Positions 8,937 to 17,782 of a stretch of DNA of 64,000 nt are shown piece after piece. The notes below the pieces were generated by a model, which made no database searches, was not told where the DNA came from, and saw only the letters and a list, made by a program, of their open reading frames with translations. Source of the stretch: Pseudomonas saudiphocaensis (GTDB taxonomy: Bacteria; Pseudomonadota; Gammaproteobacteria; Pseudomonadales; Pseudomonadaceae). Where the stretch lies: the NCBI RefSeq assembly GCF_000756775.1, contig NZ_CCSF01000001.1, positions 2,418,001 to 2,482,000 on the forward strand, in the 5' to 3' direction. Made by a program: the position numbers and the translations under genes. Position 1 is the first letter of the stretch. Each line of letters starts with the position of its first letter.

Positions 8937-10300
8937 AGCCACTCAGCTTAGCATCGCGTCTCGCGCTCCAAATCACACTGACGGGCGCCGCTTTGGTCGC
9001 GCTGCTGATTGCGCTGAGCTACTGGGTACTTGTACGCCAATTGGAATTTCGCGCCCAAGAGGAAGTCACGACCAAGCTCTCGCAGATCGATCATGGGCTG
9101 CTAGAAGATGCCCGCATGGGCCGTTCCTGGCAACACGCATTGAGCGATGCGGTACTCGGACATGACGATCTCTCGATTACCGTCATCGGCGATACGGCGA
9201 AATCACCCATTTTCAGTATCGGCCGGTTCGCTAATGCGCCCGAACAGCTGGACCTGATGAGCAGGGAGGGCGACTACCTGGGCTGGACCACGAAAAATGG
9301 CGTGCAGATGCTAACCGGGCGTAAGCGAATCCAGGTTCCGGGCCTGGATCCAATGGTACTTCTGCTCTCGCAAGATCGCAGCGCCGATCAACGGCTGATG
9401 GCTGCGTTCCTGCGCTCGGCTTTAGTGACTGTGCCGATGCTGCTGATATTGATCGGTTTAGTCGGATGGCTAGTTGCGCACAACGGTTTGCGACCGCTGC
9501 GCAAGTTTCGAGCCTTGGCGACTAAGGTGTCGACACAAGACCTATCGCCCCGAATCCGTAGCGATCGGCTTCCACAAGAGCTCCAGGCATTGGCGCACAG
9601 CCTTAACGTAATGCTTCATCGACTCGATGACGGCGTTCAGCAGCTTTCACAATTCTCGGACGATGCAGCCCATGAGTTGAAAACTCCGCTGAACAACCTG
9701 ATAGGCAAGGCGCAGGTGACTTTGGTACGTGAGCGAAGCAAAGAACAGTATCGTGAAGTGCTCGAATCGTCGGTCGAAGAGCTTGAACGCATGGATCGAA
9801 TCGTGTCAGACATGCTATTTCTCGCCCAGACCAGCCACGCCAGTCCAGCACTGATGTTCGAAGAGTTCTCCTTGGGAAGCGAGACGAGGCGCGTCTGTGA
9901 TTACTTCGAAGTCATCGCCGAAGAAGCAGGAGTCGCCACGACGGTAACGGGCGATGCCATTATTTTAGGAAATCGGCTTATGGTCCAACGGGCCATTTCC
10001 AATCTGTTGTCCAACGCGTTGCGGCATTCAAACACTGGCAGTACGGTCGAACTGAAGATTCTCGAGAAGGGCGTAGACATCATTTCGCTGGCTGTTACTA
10101 ATCATGGTACGACTATCGAATCGGACCATCTCCCACATCTGTTCGACCGCTTCTACCGCGTGAACGGCATACAACCTCGTGGGGCAGGCTTGGGGCTAGC
10201 GATTGTTCGTTCAGTGATGAACCTCCACAAAGGCCACGTGACCGCCGCCAGCAAAGGCGGCCAGACCACGTTCGAACTGACTTTCCCTCGGCACGCCTGA
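8933..10300 (+). CDS. czcS: Heavy-metal sensor histidine kinase CzcS
   Basis: 455 residues from a TTG start at 8933 that overlaps the czcR stop, suggesting translational coupling. Transmembrane segments near residues 12-34 and 160-180 enclose a periplasmic sensor loop typical of the CusS/IrlS heavy-metal kinases. A HAMP linker follows, then the dimerisation helix [11 protein letters not shown] with the phosphorylated His near residue 247. The ATPase domain has N-box [11 protein letters not shown], an F box (HLFDRFYRV) and the G box GAGLGLAIV. It senses periplasmic metal and phosphorylates CzcR. Confidence 0.93.
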   Translation: MKPLSLASRLALQITLTGAALVALLIALSYWVLVRQLEFRAQEEVTTKLSQIDHGLLEDARMGRSWQHALSDAVLGHDDLSITVIGDTAKSPIFSIGRFANAPEQLDLMSREGDYLGWTTKNGVQMLTGRKRIQVPGLDPMVLLLSQDRSADQRLMAAFLRSALVTVPMLLILIGLVGWLVAHNGLRPLRKFRALATKVSTQDLSPRIRSDRLPQELQALAHSLNVMLHRLDDGVQQLSQFSDDAAHELKTPLNNLIGKAQVTLVRERSKEQYREVLESSVEELERMDRIVSDMLFLAQTSHASPALMFEEFSLGSETRRVCDYFEVIAEEAGVATTVTGDAIILGNRLMVQRAISNLLSNALRHSNTGSTVELKILEKGVDIISLAVTNHGTTIESDHLPHLFDRFYRVNGIQPRGAGLGLAIVRSVMNLHKGHVTAASKGGQTTFELTFPRHA

Positions 10301-10626
10301 GCCGAAGGGTCCGTCAGCGGCCTACGCCTTCCCCCGCGCAGCGCACCGCGCTTGCGGTTGTCCACCAACACGCCCGTCAGGCCTTTCTGCTGTGTATCGA
10401 ACAACACCAGCACGCCATCGATGCATTGCGCGATCTGCGGTGCAGGCTTGAGCGAAATCCGGTAATCCTCGCCCGGGATGATCTTGAGCATGGTGTAGTC
10501 CGCCAGCAGCAACGCATCCTGGGGCTTGGCGATATGCAGGTAACCGTAATACCAAAGCACCCCGACAGTAGCGGCGACAGTGCCCATGGCGGTGATGATC
10601 AGCGGGATGGCATTGCGTTCAGACAT
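10153..10626 (-). CDS. Membrane-anchored hypothetical protein, probable 3' frameshift
   Basis: From the ATG at 10626 the product starts MSERNAIPLI with one membrane helix (about residues 6-25), then a soluble domain ending VLVDNRKRG. The next gene upstream on this strand (10638-11501) is close enough for an operon. Beyond about 10325 the frame runs antisense through czcS, which is unlikely to be real coding. The adjacent frame reads VRCAGEGVGR and stops near 10312, giving a protein of roughly 100 residues that ends just short of czcS. A small indel near 10330-10340 may therefore have shifted the frame. Function unknown. Confidence 0.5.
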   Translation of the reverse strand: MSERNAIPLIITAMGTVAATVGVLWYYGYLHIAKPQDALLLADYTMLKIIPGEDYRISLKPAPQIAQCIDGVLVLFDTQQKGLTGVLVDNRKRGALRGGRRRPLTDPSAQACRGKVSSNVVWPPLLAAVTWPLWRFITERTIASPKPAPRGCMPFTR

Positions 10627-10637
10627 GTCTTGAGGGC

Positions 10638-11501
10638 TCACAGAATATTGGCGTAGTCAGCCTCGATCCGATCGAGGCTCAGGTGATTGAGGAAGTTGGA
10701 GAAGCACATCCAGGCCGAAAGCGCGTTGAGGTCCTGGAACTGCTGCGGCAGGTAACGTGGCGGTGCGACCATGCCTTCATCAACCAACTGGCGCAGTGTG
10801 CGCATGTCTTCCAGGGTGGTCTTGCCGCAAAACAGCAGCGGGATGTGCTCAAGCTTGCCCTGCCGCACCGCCAGCTGGATGTAGTTGTAGACCATGATGA
10901 AACCCTTCAGGTAGGACAAATCCTTGGTGAAGGGCAGGCCGTTGGGCAGCGAGCCACGGAACACGCGGTTGGCGTTGCTGTAGCACTCGTCCTCGTCGTA
11001 GCCCTGCTCGCGGAAGAAGCCGAACACGTCGAGGAAGTCCGCGCCCTCCTCGGCCATGTGAATGGCGCGGGTACGGTTGGTGAGCTTGCGCAGACGGGTC
11101 GGATAGGAGGCGAAGGCAATCACTTCCATCAGGATCGCCAGGCCCTCCTGGGTCACGGTAGAGGACGGCGGGCCCTTGGCCAAAAAGGTGCAGATCGGCT
11201 GGTTCTGGCCGTTTAGCGTGGTGCCGACATGCACCAGCCCCTCATGCACTTCCAGGGCACGCACGTCGCGCTCGTTGAATATCGCATCGCTGCGGATCTT
11301 GATGTAGTCGGCGCCGGCTGCCGCATCGGCGAGAATGCCGTCGGATTCGAACACCCGAATCACGCCCTCGCCTTCACCGAATACCGGGTCCAGACGGCGT
11401 TGCAGCATCTCCACCGCCTGCGGCGCGGTGAGCGTCTTGGGCTCGTCCTTGAGGTCGCTGCGGTCGTCGATGTTGTTCAGGTAGTCCGACTGTAGTGGCA
11501 A
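10638..11501 (-). pseudogene. QEGLA-motif (DUF1704) protein, 5'-truncated
   Basis: The 287-residue frame holds the family signature VTQEGLAILMEV near residue 118 and the downstream block YLKGFIMVYNYIQL. This is the protein annotated elsewhere as a flavohemoglobin expression-modulating QEGLA protein, probably a metallopeptidase-like enzyme. Full-length members are roughly 420 residues with the motif well past residue 200, so over a hundred N-terminal residues are missing. The only local start is a TTG at 11501. The frame stays open into foreign sequence around 11,510-11,560, so the left boundary of the transposon/integron insertion lies there. Confidence 0.75.
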
Positions 11502-11550
11502 GCGGCGATGATGTTTCTTTACCCTGCCGGGAAATAATTGATTTGAGTCG

Positions 11551-11580
11551 CTATACGTTTCTATACAGTTCTATACGTTT
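11551..11580. repeat. Three tandem 10-bp iteron-like repeats (CTATACnnTT)
   Basis: CTATACGTTT, CTATACAGTT and CTATACGTTT follow each other without a gap, and a degenerate fourth unit (GCGTACCC) follows. The spacing is one helical turn, as expected of a protein-binding array. They lie between the truncated QEGLA gene and the resolvase gene. CTATAC half-sites also occur in the probable res region on the other side of tnpR (12293-12299, 12395-12400, inverted). Confidence 0.6.
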
Positions 11581-11712
11581 GCGTACCCTGAACGCGCCAT
11601 GCGCGATTACACCCAGCGCAAGAGAGCTCGCCGGCCGAGCATGGCATCGAGGTGGAGGGGGTTTGAAGCTCTTCCCCTGGATGGAAAGCTTTTCCCTACC
11701 GGGGATAACGTC

Positions 11713-12273
11713 TTATGGCGGTGTCCGCAGGTACTCGTACAGGGTGGCGCGGCTGATACCGAACTCACGGGCCAGGGCGGCTTTCGGTTCGCGGGCTTCA
11801 ACACGACGCCGCAACTCTTCGATCCGGCTTTCGCTCAGTGCTTTTTTTCTCCCCCGATAAACACCGCGCTGTTTCGCCAGAGAAATTCCCTCTCGCTGCC
11901 GTTCACGAATCAACGCCCGCTCGAATTCCGCAAACGCCCCCATGACCGATAGCAGCAGATTGGCCATCGGCGAGTCCTCCCCGGTGAAGGCCAGCGATTC
12001 TTTCACAAACTCGATCCGCACTCCCCGCCCGGTGAGCTGCTGCACCATGCGCCGCAAGTCATCGAGATTACGTGCCAGACGATCCATGCTGTGAACCACC
12101 AGGGTGTCGCCCTCGCGGACGTAGTTGAGCAACGCTTCAAGCTGCGGGCGCTGCGTGTCCTTGCCAGACGCCTTGTCGATGAACACCTTGCCGACCGGAA
12201 CGCCTTCAAGCTGTCGATCCGGGTTCTGGTCGAGCGTACTGACCCGTATGTAACCAATCCGTTGCCCGTGCAT
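11713..12273 (-). CDS. tnpR: Tn3-family serine resolvase TnpR (Tn21 subgroup)
   Basis: 186 residues, complete. The catalytic N-terminus shows QRIGYIRVSTLDQNP with the nucleophilic Ser at about residue 11. The conserved blocks KDTQRPQLEALL, VHSMDRLARNLDDLR, GEDSPMANLLLSVMGAFAEFERALI and the DNA-binding tail ALAREFGISRATLYEYLR follow. It belongs with Tn21/Tn501/Tn5053-type resolvases, but from memory it differs noticeably from Tn21 TnpR itself. It points away from the integron and opposite to the truncated tnpA at 17.8-20.7 kb; in Tn21 the two genes are co-directional. The enzyme resolves transposition cointegrates at a res site, presumably 12274-12427. Confidence 0.93.
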   Translation of the reverse strand: MHGQRIGYIRVSTLDQNPDRQLEGVPVGKVFIDKASGKDTQRPQLEALLNYVREGDTLVVHSMDRLARNLDDLRRMVQQLTGRGVRIEFVKESLAFTGEDSPMANLLLSVMGAFAEFERALIRERQREGISLAKQRGVYRGRKKALSESRIEELRRRVEAREPKAALAREFGISRATLYEYLRTPP

Positions 12274-12427
12274 GCCGTCTCTCAGCGAAATGTGTATAGC
12301 TGAGATTCTAAAGGCAGCCAGACAGATGCCAAATTATTGAAAAACCGACCCTATCTGGACAGGTTGGGGCTGGGTTTCGGGGTGTCTGGTTGGGGTATAG
12401 GTCAGATGGTCACCGGGTGGCAGCTAT
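12274..12427. promoter_or_regulatory. Probable res site and tnpR promoter
   Basis: 154 bp between the tnpR start and the integron 5' conserved segment, where Tn21-type elements carry res. GTATAG half-sites occur at 12293 and 12395, and TGTC/GACA-type elements lie between. Subsites cannot be placed exactly by eye. The integron begins inside or beside this region. Confidence 0.5.
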
Positions 12428-12534
12428 CGGCCATCAGCGGACGCAGGGAGGACTTTCCGCAACCGGCCGTTCGATGCGGCACCGATGGCCTTCGCGCAGG
12501 GGTAGTGAATCCGCCAGGATTGACTTGCGCTGCC

Positions 12535-13548
12535 CTACCTCTCACTAGTGAGGGGCGGCAGCGCATCAAGCGGTGAGCGCACTCCGGCACCGCCAACTTT
12601 CAGCACATGCGTGTAAATCATCGTCGTAGAGACGTCGGAATGGCCGAGCAGATCCTGCACGGTTCGAATGTCGTAACCGCTGCGGAGCAAGGCCGTCGCG
12701 AACGAGTGGCGGAGGGTGTGCGGTGTGGCGGGCTTCGTGATGCCTGCTTGTTCTACGGCACGTTTGAAGGCGCGCTGAAAGGTCTGGTCATACATGTGAT
12801 GGCGACGCACGACACCGCTCCGTGGATCGGTCGAATGCGTGTGCTGCGCAAAAACCCAGAACCACGGCCAGGAATGCCCGGCGCGCGGATACTTCCGCTC
12901 AAGGGCGTCGGGAAGCGCAACGCCGCTGCGGCCCTCGGCCTGGTCCTTCAGCCACCATGCCCGTGCACGCGACAGCTGCTCGCGCAGGCTGGGTGCCAAG
13001 CTCTCGGGTAACATCAAGGCCCGATCCTTGGAGCCCTTGCCCTCCCGCACGATGATCGTGCCGTGATCGAAATCCAGATCCTTGACCCGCAGTTGCAAAC
13101 CCTCACTGATCCGCATGCCCGTTCCATACAGAAGCTGGGCGAACAAACGATGCTCGCCTTCCAGAAAACCGAGGATGCGAACCACTTCATCCGGGGTCAG
13201 CACCACCGGCAAGCGCCGCGACGGCCGAGGTCTTCCGATCTCCTGAAGCCAGGGCAGATCCGTGCACAGCACCTTGCCGTAGAAGAACAGCAAGGCCGCC
13301 AATGCCTGACGATGCGTGGAGACCGAAACCTTGCGCTCGTTCGCCAGCCAGGACAGAAATGCCTCGACTTCGCTGCTGCCCAAGGTTGCCGGGTGACGCA
13401 CACCGTGGAAACGGATGAAGGCACGAACCCAGTGGACATAAGCCTGTTCGGTTCGTAAGCTGTAATGCAAGTAGCGTATGCGCTCACGCAACTGGTCCAG
13501 AACCTTGACCGAACGCAGCGGTGGTAACGGCGCAGTGGCGGTTTTCAT
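12535..13548 (-). CDS. intI1: Class 1 integron integrase IntI1
   Basis: 337 residues, complete. This tyrosine recombinase captures and excises cassettes at attI1 and attC. The N-terminal SAM-like domain ([15 protein letters not shown]) and catalytic domain are present, with the Arg in [24 protein letters not shown] (His/Arg), the final His in [10 protein letters not shown] and the nucleophile Tyr in TMIYTHV. The integron-specific insert around residues 190-220 ([15 protein letters not shown]) is also seen. It is transcribed away from attI1, and the cassette promoter Pc lies inside it. Confidence 0.98.
13433..13461 (+). promoter_or_regulatory. Integron cassette promoter, PcW variant
   Basis: -35 TGGACA (13433-13438), 17-bp spacer, -10 TAAGCT (13456-13461): the weak PcW type, linked to a highly active IntI1. 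The second promoter P2 (TTGTTA 13552-13557, TACAGT 13572-13577) has a 14-bp spacer, lacks the GGG insertion and should be inactive. Expression of aadA1 is therefore expected to be modest. Confidence 0.92.
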
Positions 13549-13619
13549 GGCTTGTTATGACTGTTTTTTTGTACAGTCTATGCCTCGGGCATCCAAGCAG
13601 CAAGCGCGTTACGCCGTGG

Positions 13620-13684
13620 GTCGATGTTTGATGTTATGGAGCAGCAACGATGTTACGCAGCAGGGCAGTCGCCCTAAAACAAAG
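13620..13684 (+). other. attI1 recombination site
   Basis: The standard 5'-CS end with the conserved run GATGTTATGGAGCAGCAACG. It ends at AAAACAAAG; the crossover lies between G 13684 and T 13685, where the aadA1 cassette begins. Confidence 0.9.
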
Positions 13685-13693
13685 TTAAACATC

Positions 13694-14485
13694 ATGAGGG
13701 AAGTGGTGATCGCCGAAGTATCGACTCAACTATCAGAGGTAGTTGGCGTCATCGAGCGCCATCTCGAACCGACGTTGCTGGCCGTACATTTGTACGGCTC
13801 CGCAGTGGATGGCGGCCTGAAGCCACACAGTGATATTGATTTGCTGGTTACGGTGACCGTAAGGCTTGATGAAACAACGCGGCGAGCTTTGATCAACGAC
13901 CTTTTGGAAACTTCGGCTTCCCCTGGAGAGAGCGAGATTCTCCGCGCTGTAGAAGTCACCATTGTTGTGCACGACGACATCATTCCGTGGCGTTATCCAG
14001 CTAAGCGCGAACTGCAATTTGGAGAATGGCAGCGCAATGACATTCTTGCAGGTATCTTCGAGCCAGCCACGATCGACATTGATCTGGCTATCTTGCTGAC
14101 AAAAGCAAGAGAACATAGCGTTGCCTTGGTAGGTCCAGCGGCGGAGGAACTCTTTGATCCGGTTCCTGAACAGGATCTATTTGAGGCGCTAAATGAAACC
14201 TTAACGCTATGGAACTCGCCGCCCGACTGGGCTGGCGATGAGCGAAATGTAGTGCTTACGTTGTCCCGCATTTGGTACAGCGCAGTAACCGGCAAAATCG
14301 CGCCGAAGGATGTCGCTGCCGACTGGGCAATGGAGCGCCTGCCGGCCCAGTATCAGCCCGTCATACTTGAAGCTAGACAGGCTTATCTTGGACAAGAAGA
14401 AGATCGCTTGGCCTCGCGCGCAGATCAGTTGGAAGAATTTGTTCACTACGTGAAAGGCGAGATCACCAAGGTAGTCGGCAAATAA
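13694..14485 (+). CDS. aadA1: Aminoglycoside 3''-adenylyltransferase AadA1 (streptomycin/spectinomycin resistance)
   Basis: 263 residues from the ATG at 13694; the frame is open further upstream through attI1, but this is the accepted cassette start. The enzyme adenylylates streptomycin (3'') and spectinomycin (9). The nucleotidyltransferase signature is LYGSAVDGGLKPHSDIDLL, with the two metal-binding Asp in DID. The C-terminal ANT(3'') domain ends VKGEITKVVGK. The sequence reads MREVVIAEV, the common Val4 variant of aadA1. The gene forms a complete cassette with its attC site. Confidence 0.97.
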   Translation: MREVVIAEVSTQLSEVVGVIERHLEPTLLAVHLYGSAVDGGLKPHSDIDLLVTVTVRLDETTRRALINDLLETSASPGESEILRAVEVTIVVHDDIIPWRYPAKRELQFGEWQRNDILAGIFEPATIDIDLAILLTKAREHSVALVGPAAEELFDPVPEQDLFEALNETLTLWNSPPDWAGDERNVVLTLSRIWYSAVTGKIAPKDVAADWAMERLPAQYQPVILEARQAYLGQEEDRLASRADQLEEFVHYVKGEITKVVGK

Positions 14486-14544
14486 TGTCTAACAATTCGT
14501 TCAAGCCGACGCCGCTTCGCGGCGCGGCTTAACTCAAGCGTTAG
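14486..14544 (+). other. attC (59-base element) of the aadA1 cassette
   Basis: It starts TGTCTAACAATTCG just after the aadA1 stop and ends with the GTTAG core at 14540-14544, where the 3'-CS begins. An internal imperfect inverted repeat (GCCGACGCCGC / GCGGCGCGGC) can fold as attC sites do. Confidence 0.93.
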
Positions 14545-14648
14545 ATGCACTAAGCACATAATTGCTCACAGCCAAACTATCAGGTCAAGTCTGCTTTTAT
14601 TATTTTTAAGCGTGCATAATAAGCCCTACACAAATTGGGAGATATATC

Positions 14649-14996
14649 ATGAAAGGCTGGCTTTTTCTTGTTATCGCAATAGTTGGCGAAGTAATCGCAA
14701 CATCCGCATTAAAATCTAGCGAGGGCTTTACTAAGCTTGCCCCTTCCGCCGTTGTCATAATCGGTTATGGCATCGCATTTTATTTTCTTTCTCTGGTTCT
14801 GAAATCCATCCCTGTCGGTGTTGCTTATGCAGTCTGGTCGGGACTCGGCGTCGTCATAATTACAGCCATTGCCTGGTTGCTTCATGGGCAAAAGCTTGAT
14901 GCGTGGGGCTTTGTAGGTATGGGGCTCATAATTGCTGCCTTTTTGCTCGCCCGATCCCCATCGTGGAAGTCGCTGCGGAGGCCGACGCCATGGTGA
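14649..14996 (+). CDS. qacEdelta1: QacEdelta1, truncated SMR quaternary-ammonium efflux protein
   Basis: 115 residues. The first three helices of the small multidrug resistance family are intact, with the conserved Glu in [12 protein letters not shown] (residue 14) and SVPVG-like [13 protein letters not shown]. The fourth helix is replaced after LLARS by the 3'-CS-derived tail [12 protein letters not shown], the standard qacEdelta1 deletion. The protein gives at most weak antiseptic resistance. It overlaps the sul1 start by 7 bp. Confidence 0.97.
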   Translation: MKGWLFLVIAIVGEVIATSALKSSEGFTKLAPSAVVIIGYGIAFYFLSLVLKSIPVGVAYAVWSGLGVVIITAIAWLLHGQKLDAWGFVGMGLIIAAFLLARSPSWKSLRRPTPW

Positions 14997-15829
14997 CGGT
15001 GTTCGGCATTCTGAATCTCACCGAGGACTCCTTCTTCGATGAGAGCCGGCGGCTAGACCCCGCCGGCGCTGTCACCGCGGCGATCGAAATGCTGCGAGTC
15101 GGATCAGACGTCGTGGATGTCGGACCGGCCGCCAGCCATCCGGACGCGAGGCCTGTATCGCCGGCCGATGAGATCAGACGTATTGCGCCGCTCTTAGACG
15201 CCCTGTCCGATCAGATGCACCGTGTTTCAATCGACAGCTTCCAACCGGAAACCCAGCGCTATGCGCTCAAGCGCGGCGTGGGCTACCTGAACGATATCCA
15301 AGGATTTCCTGACCCTGCGCTCTATCCCGATATTGCTGAGGCGGACTGCAGGCTGGTGGTTATGCACTCAGCGCAGCGGGATGGCATCGCCACCCGCACC
15401 GGTCACCTTCGACCCGAAGACGCGCTCGACGAGATTGTGCGGTTCTTCGAGGCGCGGGTTTCCGCCTTGCGACGGAGCGGGGTCGCTGCCGACCGGCTCA
15501 TCCTCGATCCGGGGATGGGATTTTTCTTGAGCCCCGCACCGGAAACATCGCTGCACGTGCTGTCGAACCTTCAAAAGCTGAAGTCGGCGTTGGGGCTTCC
15601 GCTATTGGTCTCGGTGTCGCGGAAATCCTTCTTGGGCGCCACCGTTGGCCTTCCTGTAAAGGATCTGGGTCCAGCGAGCCTTGCGGCGGAACTTCACGCG
15701 ATCGGCAATGGCGCTGACTACGTCCGCACCCACGCGCCTGGAGATCTGCGAAGCGCAATCACCTTCTCGGAAACCCTCGCGAAATTTCGCAGTCGCGACG
15801 CCAGAGACCGAGGGTTAGATCATGCCTAG
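14990..15829 (+). CDS. sul1: Sulfonamide-resistant dihydropteroate synthase Sul1
   Basis: 279 residues from the ATG at 14990; the frame is open further upstream but this is the accepted start. It replaces the drug-sensitive chromosomal FolP in folate synthesis. Pterin-binding TIM-barrel motifs: [35 protein letters not shown] and [12 protein letters not shown]. It is translated in overlap with qacEdelta1 as in all class 1 integron 3'-CS copies. Confidence 0.98.
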   Translation: MVTVFGILNLTEDSFFDESRRLDPAGAVTAAIEMLRVGSDVVDVGPAASHPDARPVSPADEIRRIAPLLDALSDQMHRVSIDSFQPETQRYALKRGVGYLNDIQGFPDPALYPDIAEADCRLVVMHSAQRDGIATRTGHLRPEDALDEIVRFFEARVSALRRSGVAADRLILDPGMGFFLSPAPETSLHVLSNLQKLKSALGLPLLVSVSRKSFLGATVGLPVKDLGPASLAAELHAIGNGADYVRTHAPGDLRSAITFSETLAKFRSRDARDRGLDHA

Positions 15830-15956
15830 CATTCACCTTCCGGCCGCCCGCTAGCGGACCCTGGTCAGGTTCCGCGAAGGTGGGCGCAGACATGCTGGGC
15901 TCGTCAGGATCAAACTGCACTATGAGGCGGCGGTTCATACCGCGCCAGGGGAGCGA

Positions 15957-16457
15957 ATGGACAGCGAGGAGCCTCCGAACGTTCGGGTCGCCTGCTCGGG
16001 TGATATCGACGAGGTTGTGCGGCTGATGCACGACGCTGCGGCGTGGATGTCCGCCAAGGGAACGCCCGCCTGGGACGTCGCGCGGATCGACCGGACATTC
16101 GCGGAGACCTTCGTCCTGAGATCCGAGCTCCTAGTCGCGAGTTGCAGCGACGGCATCGTCGGCTGTTGCACCTTGTCGGCCGAGGATCCCGAGTTCTGGC
16201 CCGACGCCCTCAAGGGGGAGGCCGCATATCTGCACAAGCTCGCGGTGCGACGGACACATGCGGGCCGGGGTGTCAGCTCCGCGCTGATCGAGGCTTGCCG
16301 CCATGCCGCGCGAACGCAGGGGTGCGCCAAGCTGCGGCTCGACTGCCACCCGAACCTGCGTGGCCTATACGAGCGGCTCGGATTCACCCACGTCGACACT
16401 TTCAATCCCGGCTGGGATCCAACCTTCATCGCAGAACGCCTAGAACTCGAAATCTAA
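15957..16457 (+). CDS. orf5: GNAT-family acetyltransferase, integron ORF5
   Basis: 166 residues. The GNAT acetyl-CoA loop is visible in HKLAVRRTHAGRGVSSALIEA, followed by LRLDCHPNLRGLYERLGF. It is the standard third gene of the class 1 integron 3'-CS. Its substrate is unknown and no resistance has been firmly linked to it. Confidence 0.93.
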   Translation: MDSEEPPNVRVACSGDIDEVVRLMHDAAAWMSAKGTPAWDVARIDRTFAETFVLRSELLVASCSDGIVGCCTLSAEDPEFWPDALKGEAAYLHKLAVRRTHAGRGVSSALIEACRHAARTQGCAKLRLDCHPNLRGLYERLGFTHVDTFNPGWDPTFIAERLELEI

Positions 16458-16779
16458 CGTCCGTTCGGGCATCGAGGTCCATGTCGGGGTGGGACGGGCC
16501 CGTGGCTTCAAGATCACTTGCAGTCCGACCGCGATGTCTTGGTTGCGCGAGAGGTTGTCGATATCCTCCACTTCCATCATCAACCCTGGATAATGCCGCC
16601 GCCGTCATCGCCGCCGACGCCCGTGCCGGGCTTTTCGGGCCTGTCAGGCTTGCTCGGCCTTCAGCCTGCCTGGGCGAGATCTCCGGCGGACGGATTAACG
16701 GCGGAGCTTCGCCGCCTTTCGTGCGTGTGAAGGCCGAAGATAGTTCTCTCAAAAACATCCGTTTATGAGAGATACCAAA
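16458..16779 (+). other. End of the integron 3'-CS with orf6 remnant
   Basis: 322 bp between orf5 and the IRt segment. Its order and position match the 3'-CS tail of In4-type integrons, where a truncated orf6 is usually marked. I see no intact gene. A GC-rich hairpin-like stretch lies near 16615-16650. Confidence 0.6.
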
Positions 16780-16902
16780 TGTCATTTTCAGAAGACGACT
16801 GCACCAGTTGATTGGGCGTAATGGCTGTTGTGCAGCCAGCTCCTGACAGTTCAATATCAGAAGTGATCTGCACCAATCTCGACTATGCTCAATACTCGTG
16901 TG
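16780..16902 (-). repeat. 123-bp Tn402 tni-end segment with IRt
   Basis: It starts with the 25-bp terminal inverted repeat (TGTCATTTTCAGAAGACGAC...) oriented inward and ends exactly at the IS6100 boundary. The 123-bp length is the one flanking IS6100 on its left in In4. The matching right-hand IRt copy normally found beyond IS6100 is absent here. Confidence 0.9.
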
Positions 16903-17782
16903 GGCTCTGTTGCAAAAATCGTGAAGCTTGAGCATGCTTGGCGGAGATTGGACGGACGGAACGATGACGGATTTCAAGTGGCGCCATTTCCAGGGTGATG
17001 TGATCCTGTGGGCGGTGCGCTGGTATTGTCGCTATCCGATCAGCTATCGCGACCTTGAGGAAATGCTGGCGGAACGCGGCATTTCGGTCGACCATACGAC
17101 GATCTATCGCTGGGTCCAGTGCTACGCCCCGGAGATGGAGAAGCGGCTGCGCTGGTTCTGGCGGCGTGGCTTTGATCCGAGCTGGCGCCTGGATGAAACC
17201 TACGTCAAGGTGCGGGGCAAGTGGACCTACCTGTACCGGGCAGTCGACAAGCGGGGCGACACGATCGATTTCTACCTGTCGCCGACCCGCAGCGCCAAGG
17301 CAGCGAAGCGGTTCCTGGGCAAGGCCCTGCGAGGCCTGAAGCACTGGGAAAAGCCTGCCACGCTCAATACCGACAAAGCGCCGAGCTATGGTGCAGCGAT
17401 CACCGAATTGAAGCGCGAAGGAAAGCTGGACCGGGAGACGGCCCACCGGCAGGTGAAGTATCTCAATAACGTGATCGAGGCCGATCACGGAAAGCTCAAG
17501 ATACTGATCAAGCCGGTGCGCGGTTTCAAATCGATCCCCACGGCCTATGCCACGATCAAGGGATTCGAAGTCATGCGAGCCCTGCGCAAAGGACAGGCTC
17601 GCCCCTGGTGCCTGCAGCCCGGCATCAGGGGCGAGGTGCGCCTTGTGGAGAGAGCTTTTGGCATTGGGCCCTCGGCGCTGACGGAGGCCATGGGCATGCT
17701 CAACCACCATTTCGCAGCAGCCGCCTGATCGGCGCAGAGCGACAGCCTACCTCTGACTGCCGCCAATCTTTGCAACAGAGCC
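16903..17782 (+). mobile_element. IS6100 (IS6 family), complete
   Basis: Bounded by perfect 14-bp terminal repeats GGCTCTGTTGCAAA (16903-16916) and TTTGCAACAGAGCC (17769-17782), 880 bp, the exact known length. No target duplication flanks it: the left neighbour is the IRt segment and the right neighbour is the tnpA coding sequence, as expected if IS6100 mediated an adjacent deletion. Confidence 0.98.
16964..17728 (+). CDS. tnpA6100: IS6100 transposase
   Basis: 254 residues from the ATG at 16964; starts at 16928 (TTG) or 16934 would add 10-12 residues. This is an IS6/IS26-family DDE transposase for replicative (cointegrate) transposition. An N-terminal helix-turn-helix (ISVDHTTIYRWVQ) precedes the catalytic domain: first Asp in WRLDETYVKVRG, second in LNTDKAPSY and Glu in VIEADHGKLK. 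Intact and probably active. Confidence 0.97.
   Translation: MTDFKWRHFQGDVILWAVRWYCRYPISYRDLEEMLAERGISVDHTTIYRWVQCYAPEMEKRLRWFWRRGFDPSWRLDETYVKVRGKWTYLYRAVDKRGDTIDFYLSPTRSAKAAKRFLGKALRGLKHWEKPATLNTDKAPSYGAAITELKREGKLDRETAHRQVKYLNNVIEADHGKLKILIKPVRGFKSIPTAYATIKGFEVMRALRKGQARPWCLQPGIRGEVRLVERAFGIGPSALTEAMGMLNHHFAAAA

Larger units (their letters stand above)
12428..16902 (+). mobile_element. In4-like class 1 integron with one cassette, aadA1
   Basis: Order: 5'-CS with intI1 and attI1, one aadA1 cassette, 3'-CS with qacEdelta1, sul1, orf5 and an orf6 remnant, then a 123-bp segment carrying IRt, followed directly by IS6100. That IRt-IS6100 junction is diagnostic of the In4 group. The sequence matches the known 5'-CS only from about 12428 (CGGCCATCAGCGGACG); the outer boundary with IRi is missing, so the integron can no longer move by Tn402-type transposition. 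Its loss is either a deletion or a recombination with the resolvase region. Confidence 0.93.

Noticed and set aside
13478-13693. Longer aadA1 with 72 extra N-terminal codons
   Set aside because: The extra part is the integron 5'-CS and attI1; the accepted cassette start is the ATG at 13694.
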